Source: Caryophanales bacterium
Lineage (GTDB): Bacteria; Bacillota; Bacilli; Bacillales; Amphibacillaceae
Reading direction: 5' to 3'
Length of the DNA: 64,000 nt
Assembly (NCBI GenBank): GCA_026168805.1
Contig: JAPFDS010000031.1
Coordinates: forward strand, 23,764 to 87,763
The translations under genes were made by a program, and so were the position numbers. Positions 40,415 to 50,683 of this stretch are shown piece by piece. Under the pieces are notes generated by a model. That model did no database searches, had not been told where the DNA came from, and was given only the letters and a program-made list of their open reading frames with translations. How positions within the stretch are numbered: position 1 is the stretch's first letter; each line of letters begins with the position of its first letter.

Positions 40415-40443
40415 AGTATAATTATACTATATGATTTTATCAA
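40415..40443 (-). promoter_or_regulatory. SigA-type promoter of ylbN-rpmF
   Basis: TTGATA (40438-40443), 17 bp, TATACT (40415-40420) on the minus strand. It lies in the gap between the divergent ylbM and ylbN. Confidence 0.8.
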
Positions 40444-40520
40444 TAAATGACACGATTGTACAGCTTTCAATCTATGATGCATATTTGATACAATATAATA
40501 TATGAAAGGAAGTGAAAGAT

Positions 40521-41732
40521 ATGGAAGCATGTGGAGTGATTGTTGAATACAATCCTTTTCACAATGGCCATAAATACCATGTAGAAGAAGCTAAAAAAGT
40601 CACCAATGCCGATTGTGTGATTGCTGTTATGAGCGGCACATTTTTACAACGCGGAGAGCCAGCATTCATTGATCCGTATCATAGAACTGAAGCGGCTTTA
40701 GCGAACGGTGTTGACATAGTCGTTCTATTACCATTTTTTTATGCCGTACAAAGCAGTGAACTATTTGCATATGGCGCTACTCACACATTGTCTGAACTAG
40801 GAGTCTCTTCTATTTGTTTTGGAAGTGAGGACGGCACAATGGATGCTTTTAATCGTACATTTGATACCCTTAAAGAAAATGAAGGGGCTTATGAAGAAAT
40901 GTTAAAAGCATATTTAAACAAAGGCTTCTCATTTCCGCAAGCCCATGCGGCTGCTTTTACGCACGTTCAACCTTCTGATGAGGTGATTGACTTTAAACAG
41001 CCAAACAACATCCTTGGATATAGTTATTTGCAGCAAATTCGGAACAACAACTTACCTATTCATGTCCAAACTATTAAACGTAAACAAAGTGCATATCATG
41101 AGGAAAAAGTTACTTCCCCTATCGCAAGTGCCACAAGTATTCGTAAACAATTATTGTCAAAGGTTTCTAGTGAAGATACTATGAAGGAATCCATGCCTAG
41201 AGAATCTGAAGAAGTATTACTTGCATATAAGAAAAAATTTGGGAAGTGGCACGAATGGGAAGCGTATTTTCCATATGTACATTACCGCGTGCTATCGATG
41301 AGCACGGAAAAACTTTCTCACATTTATACGGTAGACGAAGGAATCGAATATCGTATAAAAGAAATGGCTCTGAAAGCAAACTCTTTTGCACATTGGATGC
41401 AGCTAATCAAAACCAAGCGTTACACATGGAGTCGATTGCAACGAATGTTTGTCTTTATTCTTACCCACGTAACGAAGACGGAAGTTGCATCTCTCATACA
41501 TGACAAACCGATTCCATATGTCCATTTACTTGGTATGACGGAAAATGGTAAACGTTACTTAAACAAAGCGAAGCACGATATGCAAGTGCCTATCCATACG
41601 TCCTTTAGCCGCGAACAACATGTGCTTGCGTCACTCGAGGAGCGGGCTCTGCAATCATATTATAGTATTCTTTCACCTCACCACCAACAAGTTGCGCGAA
41701 AACAAGCTTTTTCACCTCCTATTTTAACATAG
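40521..41732 (+). CDS. tmcAL: tRNA(Met) cytidine acetate ligase (TmcAL, YlbM)
   Basis: Makes N4-acetylcytidine at the wobble base of elongator tRNA-Met from acetate and ATP. The 403 residues start MEACGVIVEYNPFHNGH, the nucleotidyltransferase HxGH motif; GSEDG near residue 105 and SATSIR near 190 follow. The ATG at 40521 is eight bases after AAAGGAAG; a GTG at 40512 is inside that site. Divergent from ylbN. Confidence 0.94.
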   Translation: MEACGVIVEYNPFHNGHKYHVEEAKKVTNADCVIAVMSGTFLQRGEPAFIDPYHRTEAALANGVDIVVLLPFFYAVQSSELFAYGATHTLSELGVSSICFGSEDGTMDAFNRTFDTLKENEGAYEEMLKAYLNKGFSFPQAHAAAFTHVQPSDEVIDFKQPNNILGYSYLQQIRNNNLPIHVQTIKRKQSAYHEEKVTSPIASATSIRKQLLSKVSSEDTMKESMPRESEEVLLAYKKKFGKWHEWEAYFPYVHYRVLSMSTEKLSHIYTVDEGIEYRIKEMALKANSFAHWMQLIKTKRYTWSRLQRMFVFILTHVTKTEVASLIHDKPIPYVHLLGMTENGKRYLNKAKHDMQVPIHTSFSREQHVLASLEERALQSYYSILSPHHQQVARKQAFSPPILT

Positions 41733-41736
41733 AAAA

Positions 41737-41776
41737 AATAAGATCCTCTCACCAAATGTTGGGATTGGATCTTATT
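41737..41776. terminator. Bidirectional terminator between ylbM and ylbL
   Basis: Ten-base arms AATAAGATCC and GGATCTTATT around a 20-base loop with further pairing, between two convergent genes; A/T runs on both sides. Confidence 0.88.
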
Positions 41777-41778
41777 GT

Positions 41779-42807
41779 TTATGGACGATCTAACTCTTGT
41801 AAATACGTGAGGGCTTCCTCAAAAGTGTCTACAGGTATAACTTCCATATCTGTATCAATATCATCTGCAGTTTCTTTTGCTAAAGCATAGTTCGAATGGG
41901 CTTTTCCTTGCTCGTTCGGTGCGAAGAAAAATTCACAACCAGCTTTATCAGCAGCGACTATTTTTTTATCAATCCCACCGATCGGTAATACATTCCCATC
42001 GATGTCCACTTTACCAGTTCCTGCAATCGAATAGCCTTTGGTAAGATCTTCTTCCGTCAATTGATCATACATTTCTAAAGCAAACATAAGACCAGCACTT
42101 GGCCCTCCAATATTTCCACTTGAAAACTCTACGTCTGGATCTACTGTTACCGACTGATCTTCAATCAATTGCACCCCGACTCCTACACGATCCGTTTCTG
42201 TATCTAGTACTTCTACTTGTATATCGACCTCAATTTCTTCATCGGACCGTTCGATCAAAAGATGAACCTCATCATTTTCGCTCTTTTTCTCAATCAGCTC
42301 GATCATTTCTGAGCTCCTCGAGACTTGATGACCGTCCACCTCCAGGATTCGATCCCCCGCTTCGATTTTACCATAAGCAGGCATGTCTTCTATAACAGCC
42401 GCAACATAGACCCCATGATACGTAATATCGACATCAGCATCAGCCGCCGTATATGCTACTACTTTTGATGCTAGTTGAGAATCCTCCATCATTTGCAGTT
42501 GCAGTAAACGATATTCCTCTTCAGAAACACCTTCAGGACGGACGTCTTCAATCGGTACAAGATCTTGATACGGTAAAAACTTCGAAAGTACATACTGTAC
42601 TGGTGTAGCTATCGAGCTTCGAACGGTCATTAAATGCATTTCTCCTGCACTTTCATACCCTCCGTCTACTTGCACAATTGGGTCCAATGGATCAGCACTT
42701 CCTGGCTTCTGAACATAATAGGGTAATTGATAAACAGATAAAAAAATCACAATAACAATCGATATTGCATATATAAGTAAATTTTTTCTTGAAAATGAAG
42801 GTCTCAT
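41779..42807 (-). CDS. ylbL: Membrane-anchored PDZ/Lon-like protease YlbL (DdcP)
   Basis: In B. subtilis this protease degrades a DNA-damage division inhibitor. The 342 residues have one N-terminal membrane segment (about 8-28), a PDZ domain (about 125-205, PAYGKIEAGDRILEVDG) and a Lon-type protease domain with the Ser in GGPSAGLMF near 245 and the Lys in GGIDKK near 290. The ATG at 42807 follows AGGAG; a frame extension to 42969 reads through promoter-like sequence and is rejected. Confidence 0.92.
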   Translation of the reverse strand: MRPSFSRKNLLIYAISIVIVIFLSVYQLPYYVQKPGSADPLDPIVQVDGGYESAGEMHLMTVRSSIATPVQYVLSKFLPYQDLVPIEDVRPEGVSEEEYRLLQLQMMEDSQLASKVVAYTAADADVDITYHGVYVAAVIEDMPAYGKIEAGDRILEVDGHQVSRSSEMIELIEKKSENDEVHLLIERSDEEIEVDIQVEVLDTETDRVGVGVQLIEDQSVTVDPDVEFSSGNIGGPSAGLMFALEMYDQLTEEDLTKGYSIAGTGKVDIDGNVLPIGGIDKKIVAADKAGCEFFFAPNEQGKAHSNYALAKETADDIDTDMEVIPVDTFEEALTYLQELDRP

Positions 42808-42986
42808 ACACTTTCTCCTCTCATTCCAAACTCTTTTGTAAAGTTTATGAATAAACAATGATTCCCTATGCGTATATTCATAATAGGCATGTTTATAAAT
42901 GTAGAAAATCACATAAGACAATATGTATTTTACATGTACTTTAAAAAGAAGTACAGAATAAACTTTCATTCAAAGGGGACTGCACT

Positions 42987-44195
42987 GTGACAAATAAATT
43001 TCAAACGCTTTTAATCTTTGTATCCATTGTTACAATGGCTGTTATTTTAATCATCTATCCCGGACAAGCATTTGATGCAAGTGTTCGTGGATTGAAAATG
43101 TGGTGGGAAATTGTATTTCCATCGCTTCTTCCATTTTTTATTACTGCGGAATTATTAATCGGATTTGGTGTTGTAACGTTTATTGGAACCCTTTTTGAAC
43201 CTATCATGCGTCCCTTATTTAATGTTCCTGGAGCTGGTAGTTTTGCATGGATGATGGGAATGGCAAGTGGGTATCCTTCAGGTGCGAAAATAACGACTCG
43301 TCTTAGAGAAGAAGGTGTGTTATCACAGGTAGAAGCAGAGCGTTTGGTCTCTTTTACAAATGCATCCAGTCCGTTGTTTATTTTCGGGGCAATTGCAGTT
43401 GGCTTTTTTCATAACGCACAATTAGGGTTATTAATCGCTGTTGCTCATTACGTCGGAAATGCACTGGTAGGCATATGCATGCGATTTCACGGTACAAAAG
43501 AACAAGAAAGTGGTTCTATAAATTACTCTAAACGTTTTTCAATCAAACGTGCATTTAAAGATATGCATCAAACGAGAATGAAACAAAAAGAACCTCTTGG
43601 ACATATGCTTGGCCAAGCTGTTACACAATCCATTCAAACGTTACTTATGATTGGCGGCTTTATTATTTTATTTTCTGTACTCACATCTTTACTCTTAGTC
43701 ACTGGAATTACACCATTCATCGTACATTTGATGCAGTTTTTATTTCAGATGGTTAGTATTCCATTAGCATTCGCCCTGCCATTTTTATCTGGTTTATTTG
43801 AAATCACTATCGGCGCACAAATGATTTCTCAAATTCAAACAGATCCCATACTTCACCATCTAATACTCATTAGTTTTATGTTAGGGTTTAATGGCCTATC
43901 TGTACAAGCACAAGTATCTAGCATTATTGCGAAGACAGACATCCGGTTCTTCCCTTACTTTTTCGCTCGTGTATTACACGGTATTGTAAGCAGTGTACTT
44001 GTCATTCTCCTCTATCACCCACTGTATGCTTCTAGAATAACAGATACCGTTTTATCTAACGCACACGAACCGATGACACCGAATATATTTGAACATGTTT
44101 TTAATTTATTGCAATCATATGGAGCTTTGTTTACGTTCACCTGCTTGTTTTTGTATACATTGTTTGTACTCGTAAAAAATCCATCTACAAAATAA
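42987..44195 (+). CDS. ylbJ: Sporulation integral membrane protein YlbJ
   Basis: Polytopic nucleoside-recognition/gate-domain membrane protein needed for spore cortex or resistance in B. subtilis. The 402 residues have about ten membrane segments and gate motifs such as GMASGYPSGAKITTRL near residue 90 and NASSPLFIFGA near 130. The start is GTG at 42987 with AAGGGGA upstream. Convergent with coaD. Confidence 0.9.
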   Translation: MTNKFQTLLIFVSIVTMAVILIIYPGQAFDASVRGLKMWWEIVFPSLLPFFITAELLIGFGVVTFIGTLFEPIMRPLFNVPGAGSFAWMMGMASGYPSGAKITTRLREEGVLSQVEAERLVSFTNASSPLFIFGAIAVGFFHNAQLGLLIAVAHYVGNALVGICMRFHGTKEQESGSINYSKRFSIKRAFKDMHQTRMKQKEPLGHMLGQAVTQSIQTLLMIGGFIILFSVLTSLLLVTGITPFIVHLMQFLFQMVSIPLAFALPFLSGLFEITIGAQMISQIQTDPILHHLILISFMLGFNGLSVQAQVSSIIAKTDIRFFPYFFARVLHGIVSSVLVILLYHPLYASRITDTVLSNAHEPMTPNIFEHVFNLLQSYGALFTFTCLFLYTLFVLVKNPSTK

Positions 44196-44223
44196 AGAAC
44201 CTGTACCAACTGCGCAGGTTCTT
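44195..44223. terminator. Bidirectional terminator between ylbJ and coaD
   Basis: Nine-base arms AAGAACCTG and CAGGTTCTT around an 11-base loop; T-rich on both sides. Lies between convergent stops. Confidence 0.82.
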
Positions 44224-44265
44224 CTCCATTTATGTAGGACTTTTTTCTACTTATTGTGTTTATTA

Positions 44266-45361
<1,096 letters not shown>

Positions 45362-45505
45362 AGCTTTCATGCTCCTTTCTATATCGACCCTATCCTACCA
45401 TAAAAGTACAAATTGCAACATATAAAACTTCATATGTATATTATTTTTATTTTGCTCCATACTAATATAATGAAACAGCAAGTACTTTACTTCGTTGTTT
45501 TATGC

Positions 45506-45549
45506 GGAGAAGACTTAGATTTCCCCAATAAGTTCTCTCCGTCTTCTCC
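45506..45549. other. Long inverted repeat in the rsmD-ylbG gap
   Basis: Nine-base arms GGAGAAGAC and GTCTTCTCC are 26 bases apart, with an alternative partner GTTCTCTCC just before the second arm. Further on, an 11-base inverted repeat CTTTTTGTTTT/AAAACAAAAAG (about 45561-45589) abuts the ylbG terminator. The 289 bp gap otherwise shows no gene. A structured leader or small RNA is possible. Confidence 0.35.
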
Positions 45550-45584
45550 TCTCCCTTTACCTTTTTGTTTTATTTTTTAAAACA

Positions 45585-45611
45585 AAAAGACCTGCAGAAT
45601 ATTTCTGCAGG
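45585..45611 (-). terminator. Rho-independent terminator of ylbG
   Basis: Nine-base arms CCTGCAGAA and TTCTGCAGG, three-base loop, then TCTTTTTG on the minus strand, 40 bp after the ylbG stop. T-rich on the plus side too. Confidence 0.88.
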
Positions 45612-45650
45612 TTTCTTTTTTTTATAACTTTAATACATGAGTGAATTTCA

Positions 45651-45926
45651 TTAAATACCTACATTGTAGTCGTATTCTTTAATAACTTCTGGCTCTTTCT
45701 TTTCATAATCAACTCGAATAAACGGTTTTTTTGAACGATCTACCCTAGAAATGAAAGGGAGTCGCAACAACCGTTCCTCTACTTCTTCTATATCTTCTTG
45801 ATCCACATAGAGCACTGCATATTTTTGTCTTTTGGAAGTATACAACACATGTCCAAAGCGCATAAGCTTTTTGATATTCTTTTTATGTTGATACCAAACA
45901 ATTAATCCTTGTCTTTTTTGTTGCAT
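45651..45926 (-). CDS. ylbG: DUF2129-family protein YlbG
   Basis: Small cytoplasmic 91-residue protein with a ferredoxin-like fold in its family, beginning MQQKRQGLIVWYQHKKNIK. Function unknown. The ATG at 45926 is seven bases after AGGG; a TTG at 45932 is too near. Lies between ylbF and rsmD as in B. subtilis. Confidence 0.88.
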   Translation of the reverse strand: MQQKRQGLIVWYQHKKNIKKLMRFGHVLYTSKRQKYAVLYVDQEDIEEVEERLLRLPFISRVDRSKKPFIRVDYEKKEPEVIKEYDYNVGI

Positions 45927-45956
45927 ATACAATCCCTACCTATCATGATATTTCTA

Positions 45957-46403
45957 TTATGATGCTGCACAGCTGCAACTTCCGCCTGAACCACAACCAC
46001 CTGCACATCCACTGTCTGTTAATGCTGCACCATCCTTAGGCACCATTACTTGTTCACTCACGCTATGAGCGATTAACTCACTGATCTCATCTAATAGACG
46101 TTGATAATTACGTTCAGCTATTTTAAAAGCTGCCACATGTTCATTCATATCCATCCGTCGCTTTGCAGCACGAACTTCTTTCATAATGTGAGAGTAATCG
46201 GGATGATAGCGCCCAAATCTTTGAACGTCCTCATAGTGAACTTTTATATCATTAAATGCTCGAATGAGACGTTGAGTTTCTTCATTTTCATCCATCGCAT
46301 GTTTTGCTGCTCTATATGATTCCATCACATCTGATTTTTTAACAATATGTGCTAATCTATCAGCCTGATCGAGTATTTCAATGTATTCGAGATTCATTAT
46401 CAT
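45957..46403 (-). CDS. ylbF: RicF/YlbF-family regulator
   Basis: In B. subtilis RicF acts with RicA and RicT in a complex that assists mRNA maturation, competence, biofilm formation and sporulation and holds Fe-S clusters. The 148 residues are mainly helical, and the C-terminus is Cys-rich (GCAGGCGSGGSCSC), the likely cluster ligands. The ATG at 46403 is five bases after GAGGTGG; another at 46397 is possible. Confidence 0.92.
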   Translation of the reverse strand: MIMNLEYIEILDQADRLAHIVKKSDVMESYRAAKHAMDENEETQRLIRAFNDIKVHYEDVQRFGRYHPDYSHIMKEVRAAKRRMDMNEHVAAFKIAERNYQRLLDEISELIAHSVSEQVMVPKDGAALTDSGCAGGCGSGGSCSCAAS

Positions 46404-46457
46404 TTTATCCACCTCATTAGTATCTTATCACGTTCGATGATATATGAACATATAAAT

Positions 46458-46691
46458 CTAATCTTTCATCGCTTTTGACAAAGAAATAATCATGTCAATC
46501 ATAGTTAGCTGATTTTTTACCTTTTCTATTCGTTGTGGTACCGTTTGACCGTAAAATACTCGCATTTCTTTTTCAAAATGTTCAAAAGAATGATCATGAT
46601 GAGATAACCTTCGATACCATATTGGATTCCTTCTCAAAAAGTAAAGCATTTGTTTATTCTCTCGAATTTGTTTATATACTGCTGGTTCCAC
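46458..46691 (-). CDS. ylbE: YlbE-like protein
   Basis: Short 77-residue soluble protein of unknown function, rich in aromatic and basic residues (LRRNPIWYRRLSRH-like segment near 18-32). The GTG at 46691 is seven bases after AGGAGG. It forms a tight run with ylbD and ylbF. Confidence 0.87.
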   Translation of the reverse strand: MEPAVYKQIRENKQMLYFLRRNPIWYRRLSHHDHSFEHFEKEMRVFYGQTVPQRIEKVKNQLTMIDMIISLSKAMKD

Positions 46692-46702
46692 GAGTTTTCC
46701 TC

Positions 46703-47116
46703 CTAATCACGCATCCACTGGAAGAACTTTTGGTCAGCATGTTGCCTTTCAGTTGATGAAGATGATGAATCTTTATTGTTGTTAAACTGTTGCATAACTT
46801 CTTGAACCGACTGAACAGCTGAACTCACTTGTTCTACATATGTTTGGATTTTACTCATATCCATGTTTTTAGTTGCAGACATAATCGTTTGTACTACATC
46901 TGACGTGTTTGAGTCTTCCTTTTTATTTGTATGTGTACTGGAACTACTTTGATTGTAGGTTAACCAATAAGGATCATCTTCTCCTACAGTCATCCATTTC
47001 TCATATAAGGCTTGAACACTTACGTTATTGGAATGGATATCCTCACATATTCTTGGATACTGATTTATAAAATTTTTAAACTTCTCTATAGATGGATCAA
47101 TCTGCTGATCAACCAC
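46703..47116 (-). CDS. ylbD: YlbD-like spore coat protein
   Basis: A 137-residue protein whose N-terminal part (KFKNFINQYPRICEDI, ALYEKWMTVGEDDPYW) is that of the YlbD coat family; the C-terminal half is Ser/Gln-rich and low in complexity. Spore coat location is known for B. subtilis. The start is GTG at 47116. The 257 bp gap upstream shows no other gene. Confidence 0.85.
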   Translation of the reverse strand: MVDQQIDPSIEKFKNFINQYPRICEDIHSNNVSVQALYEKWMTVGEDDPYWLTYNQSSSSTHTNKKEDSNTSDVVQTIMSATKNMDMSKIQTYVEQVSSAVQSVQEVMQQFNNNKDSSSSSTERQHADQKFFQWMRD

Positions 47117-47373
47117 TCAATCACCTCTCTCCCTAATCCAATCGCCAATCTGTACGAGTTATATAGCCCCTTGCCATATATTGTATGCGCTCAAAAGTGA
47201 ATTGTGCGTTTGTCCTTACGAATATCCTGAAGATGAATGAAATTCTGGAGTTATTGGTATTTTTAAAATCCATAAAACTTATATAAAATTTGATTTTCAC
47301 TCTTTTTCGTTGCAACTTTGAACATTTTCTACTATGATAAGTACAGTGAGTATAAATACATGGGGTGAATATA

Positions 47374-47739
47374 TTGAAACTAGAAAACACAGGCATAGAC
47401 GATATGCAAATAGATGTCAAGCCTTTAAGTAAAGTACTTGGCTTGCATGCTTTTATTAAAGGTGAAGGCTGGGATTATGAGCGCATCACTTATGATTATA
47501 AAATTGGTTCAAATGAAAAGAATGTTTCCTATTACATCCGTATTCAAGCATATGCCCTAGAAGGCGATATTGATCGTGGAGACGCGGTAGTAAAGATTCT
47601 TCCTCCTTTGCTTGGGAAGCACTACTATCCTCATGGAATTGAGTATGGAGAAGATGAAGAATTCTCTACTAATTTGATTGAACGGGCTACTGGCCTAATT
47701 AAAAATGCAGCAAAAGATTTACAAAAATACGCTAAGTAA
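47374..47739 (+). CDS. YugN-like family protein
   Basis: A 121-residue soluble protein resembling B. subtilis YugN, with WDYERITYDYKI near residue 30 and GKHYYPHGIEY near 83. Function unknown. TTG at 47374 gives a family-like start (MKLENTGI) six bases after GGGGTG; the GTG at 47365 is part of that site. Single gene with its own terminator. Confidence 0.8.
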   Translation: MKLENTGIDDMQIDVKPLSKVLGLHAFIKGEGWDYERITYDYKIGSNEKNVSYYIRIQAYALEGDIDRGDAVVKILPPLLGKHYYPHGIEYGEDEEFSTNLIERATGLIKNAAKDLQKYAK

Positions 47740-47781
47740 TTCTGTGAGTAGTACATAAAAACTAGGTATATTAACAACTTG

Positions 47782-47817
47782 AATCAACGAATGGACATCC
47801 GTTCGTTGATTTTTTTA
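47782..47817 (+). terminator. Rho-independent terminator of the YugN-like gene
   Basis: Ten-base arms AATCAACGAA and TTCGTTGATT, ten-base loop, then a run of T at 47810-47816. Confidence 0.9.
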
Positions 47818-47962
47818 CTCAAAATAAACACATGTAATTGATAAAGAAATTTATTTTATAAACTTTTTATAAAGTTATCCGCTTACATCTGTTCAAACGA
47901 ATTTAAACATGCTATATTTCATATAATGAATTATTTCAGTACGAAGGGAGTCGCTAACTAAA

Positions 47963-49018
47963 GTGTTTTCTAAATTGACTAGACGCCACTGGACGATTAT
48001 TACAATTATTATCATTCTCATCCTTTCTTATTTTGTTCTACCTATAGCTATTCCACTCGTTGTTGCACTTCTGACAGCGCTCATTTTAAACCCTATCGTA
48101 CGCTTATTACAACAAAAAACAAAATTCAATCGAAAGTTGTCAGTCACCATTGTGTTTTTATTGTTTATATTAGTCATTGGGTTCACGAGTACTGTTTTTG
48201 TTACAAAGGCTATTGCGCAAGTAGTGAACTTTGCAGAAGATTTACCGAGTCATTTTAATCAACTCAATCGTATATATACAAGCTGGATTCATGATTTCCA
48301 AAACTATGTCCAAACATTACCCTCTGAATTTGTAAAACAAGTTTCTGATGGGATTGAAGAAAATTTAACAGCATTAACAACAATGATTAAAGAAACAATT
48401 ACAATCGATAACATTGCACAAATTGTTTCAAAGGTTCCTCAGTTTTTAATTAGTTTCCTCGTTTATTTAATAGCACTCTTTCTATTTATGTTAGAGATGC
48501 CATTATTAAAAGCAAAAGTATATAACTTATTAACAGAAGAAACAGCTGAAAAAGTATCTTTTATGAACAGCCGTTTAACAGATGTATTTTTAGGGTTTTT
48601 AAAAGCACAGTTTTTCTTAAGTTTAATCATATTCACCATTTCTTTACTTGGTTTACTGATCATCGCACCTGAAGTTGCCATCATTATGTCGCTGATCATA
48701 TGGATCATTGACTTAATTCCAATTATTGGATCGATTATCGTTCTAGGTCCTTGGGCATTATATATGTATATTAGCGGGGATACCATCATGGGCATTAAAC
48801 TTACAGTTTTAGCCGCCATATTACTGTCTGTCCGACGAATTGTTGAACCTAAAATGATGGGACAGCACATGGGATTGTCTCCTTTAGCTACTCTCATTGC
48901 AATGTTTCTTGGACTTAAACTCATAGGCGTCTTAGGCTTTATACTAGGACCTATACTTGTGATCGCCTTTACATCCGCTAAAGATGCAGGAATCATCAAA
49001 TGGGAATTTAAAATATAA
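47963..49018 (+). CDS. AI-2E-family membrane permease
   Basis: A 351-residue protein of the PerM/AI-2E family: about eight membrane segments, a soluble part near residues 75-150, and the family's RRIVEPKMMGQHMGLSP motif near 292. Bacillus relatives include YtvI, YueF and sodium/proton antiporter-like members; the substrate cannot be told. The start is GTG at 47963 with AAGGGAG 12 bases upstream, so the start is somewhat uncertain. Confidence 0.85.
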   Translation: MFSKLTRRHWTIITIIIILILSYFVLPIAIPLVVALLTALILNPIVRLLQQKTKFNRKLSVTIVFLLFILVIGFTSTVFVTKAIAQVVNFAEDLPSHFNQLNRIYTSWIHDFQNYVQTLPSEFVKQVSDGIEENLTALTTMIKETITIDNIAQIVSKVPQFLISFLVYLIALFLFMLEMPLLKAKVYNLLTEETAEKVSFMNSRLTDVFLGFLKAQFFLSLIIFTISLLGLLIIAPEVAIIMSLIIWIIDLIPIIGSIIVLGPWALYMYISGDTIMGIKLTVLAAILLSVRRIVEPKMMGQHMGLSPLATLIAMFLGLKLIGVLGFILGPILVIAFTSAKDAGIIKWEFKI

Positions 49019-49048
49019 AAAGGAATGATTATATAATCATTCCTTTTT
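49017..49048. terminator. Bidirectional terminator between the permease and ctaM
   Basis: Perfect 24 bp palindrome (49021-49044, arms AGGAATGATTAT and complement) flanked by A's on the left and T's on the right; serves convergent genes. Confidence 0.9.
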
Positions 49049-49079
49049 TATGTGTATTCATATTCGAAAACAAAACCGT

Positions 49080-49538
49080 TTACGTTCCTAATATTGCTCG
49101 TATAAGTGTTGTTACCTCTCCACTTGGGAAAAGGATATATAAAAATAAATAAACCATTACACCCGTTATTGCAGTAATTAACCAAATAACACTTGTAAAA
49201 GGTCCTAGCTTTTCATGTTTGGTAATATTTCTTTTCTTAGCTAAACGTAATGTTACTAATCCAAAAACTAAGCTTACAGTAGCTAATATGATATGAAAAA
49301 TCAAAAATATAAAGTAATATTTTTTTAAATGGTCGGGACCACCAAAGCTTGTATTTCCTATGAAAATCGTTTTAGATGCATACGTTATAAAAAATAACAA
49401 GGCGCTATAGGCTGCAACAACCATGGCTTTCTTATGGGCCTCTTTCTTTTTTCGGACAATTAATATCCACCCAATAGCTACAAAAAGTGCACTAACCACT
49501 ATAAAAAAAGTACTTATTGTCGGCAAAAAAGTTTCCAT
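49080..49538 (-). CDS. ctaM: DUF420 membrane protein, CtaM type
   Basis: Four-segment membrane protein of 152 residues. CtaM is known in Staphylococcus for maturation of heme-copper oxidase. Conserved His occur in GGPDHLKKYYFIFLIFH near residue 75 and KHEKLG near 110. It follows ctaG, separated by a hairpin. The start is ATG at 49538. Confidence 0.88.
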   Translation of the reverse strand: METFLPTISTFFIVVSALFVAIGWILIVRKKKEAHKKAMVVAAYSALLFFITYASKTIFIGNTSFGGPDHLKKYYFIFLIFHIILATVSLVFGLVTLRLAKKRNITKHEKLGPFTSVIWLITAITGVMVYLFLYILFPSGEVTTLIRAILGT

Positions 49539-49563
49539 TCATTAAACCCTCTCTATACATAGT

Positions 49564-49604
49564 AAAAGTAGACAAAACAACATATACTTGCTCTGTCTAC
49601 TTTT
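49564..49604 (-). terminator. Hairpin after ctaG, probable terminator
   Basis: Eleven-base arms AAAAGTAGACA and TGTCTACTTTT around a 19-base loop; the minus-strand RNA ends the stem in UUUUAC. It sits within 5 bp of the ctaG stop and may separate ctaG from ctaM. Confidence 0.65.
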
Positions 49605-49608
49605 CACA

Positions 49609-50514
49609 TTACTTAATAACATCTGACCCAACTGGCATTGGATCAATTTTTAAATTTTCTCGCTTAAACCATCTAAAAAATATTCTTCCTATAGTAAATG
49701 AATACACAATTGTTTGCATAATTTGCATCAAAACTCCACCGAGTTGTTGGTCATGTAATGTACTCATTGGTGAGAACATCTCTGGACCTGATAAGGTTCC
49801 CTCTAAGCCTAATAATACGTCCTGTGGAACACAAAGACTCATTGCTGTAATCCATGCTCCTTCAGAGCTATATGCCATGTACATCGGTTGACTTGAAAAT
49901 ATAATTAACGCACATGCAACAGTAATAATTGTTGCACTCCCTGCTAAATAACCCATTTTTATGAGTGGGTGTAGCTGCGTATGCTCTGGTAGTGGTGATA
50001 TAACTGGCCACCACATAAGAAGTGCCGCAAGCAGTAATACAATATGAACTATAGAGTGGACAATAATATGTGATTTTGTAAAATCAAATACTTCTGGCAC
50101 ATGATAAATTGCAAGCATTGCATTAAACATCAATAACGACAAAATCGGCTTACGTAAGATATTTAAAACTGTACGTAAAATTGGAACTGCAAATACTTTT
50201 CGCCAAATCCATACAGGAATACCCTTAATTAATAAAACTGGTAATACAAAATAAAATAAAGCTGTCTGAATCATATGTGCTGTCAGCATAATATGAGACA
50301 ATAAATCTACCGGTGAGCCCTTCACAATATACAAAACAACAAGTGCTATATAAAAGGTTACTTGTTGCTTAACTGGAGGTACATCATCATCTGTAAACCT
50401 ATATCTCATGGGACCAGTAATTAAGTAATATAATATAGCAAGTCCAAGAACAAACAACATAAAATACGGACTCCATAAAGCTCGAAAGCCAAACACTTGT
50501 ATATCTAGCCACAT
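49609..50514 (-). CDS. ctaG: Cytochrome c oxidase assembly factor CtaG
   Basis: Membrane protein needed for the CuB site of caa3 oxidase. The 301 residues have seven membrane segments and the conserved His in HMIQTALFYFVLPVLL near residue 85 and the later HSIVHIVLLL. In B. subtilis ctaG is the last gene of ctaBCDEFG; here two genes, one of them spo0A, separate it from ctaF. The start is ATG at 50514. Confidence 0.92.
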   Translation of the reverse strand: MWLDIQVFGFRALWSPYFMLFVLGLAILYYLITGPMRYRFTDDDVPPVKQQVTFYIALVVLYIVKGSPVDLLSHIMLTAHMIQTALFYFVLPVLLIKGIPVWIWRKVFAVPILRTVLNILRKPILSLLMFNAMLAIYHVPEVFDFTKSHIIVHSIVHIVLLLAALLMWWPVISPLPEHTQLHPLIKMGYLAGSATIITVACALIIFSSQPMYMAYSSEGAWITAMSLCVPQDVLLGLEGTLSGPEMFSPMSTLHDQQLGGVLMQIMQTIVYSFTIGRIFFRWFKRENLKIDPMPVGSDVIK

Positions 50515-50683
50515 AATTTACCACCTCATAAGCTAGCTTTCTTTAGTCTACCTACTATTATAACGTATTTTAGATATAAATATCCATTTGAAATGTGACA
50601 ATTTTAGCAATCAAACAAGAGAAAGCCTTTTGAATCCCTCCAGCAATACATGTTTCTTTAAAATCCATTGAATACACGTACAT

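Noticed and set aside
42808..42969. 54-residue N-terminal extension of ylbL
   Set aside because: The internal ATG at 42807 has AGGAG at good spacing and begins just before the membrane anchor; the extension covers the divergent promoter region.
48463..48999. 178-codon minus-strand frame opposite the AI-2E permease
   Set aside because: Lies wholly antisense to a well-supported membrane gene and has the composition expected of its complement.
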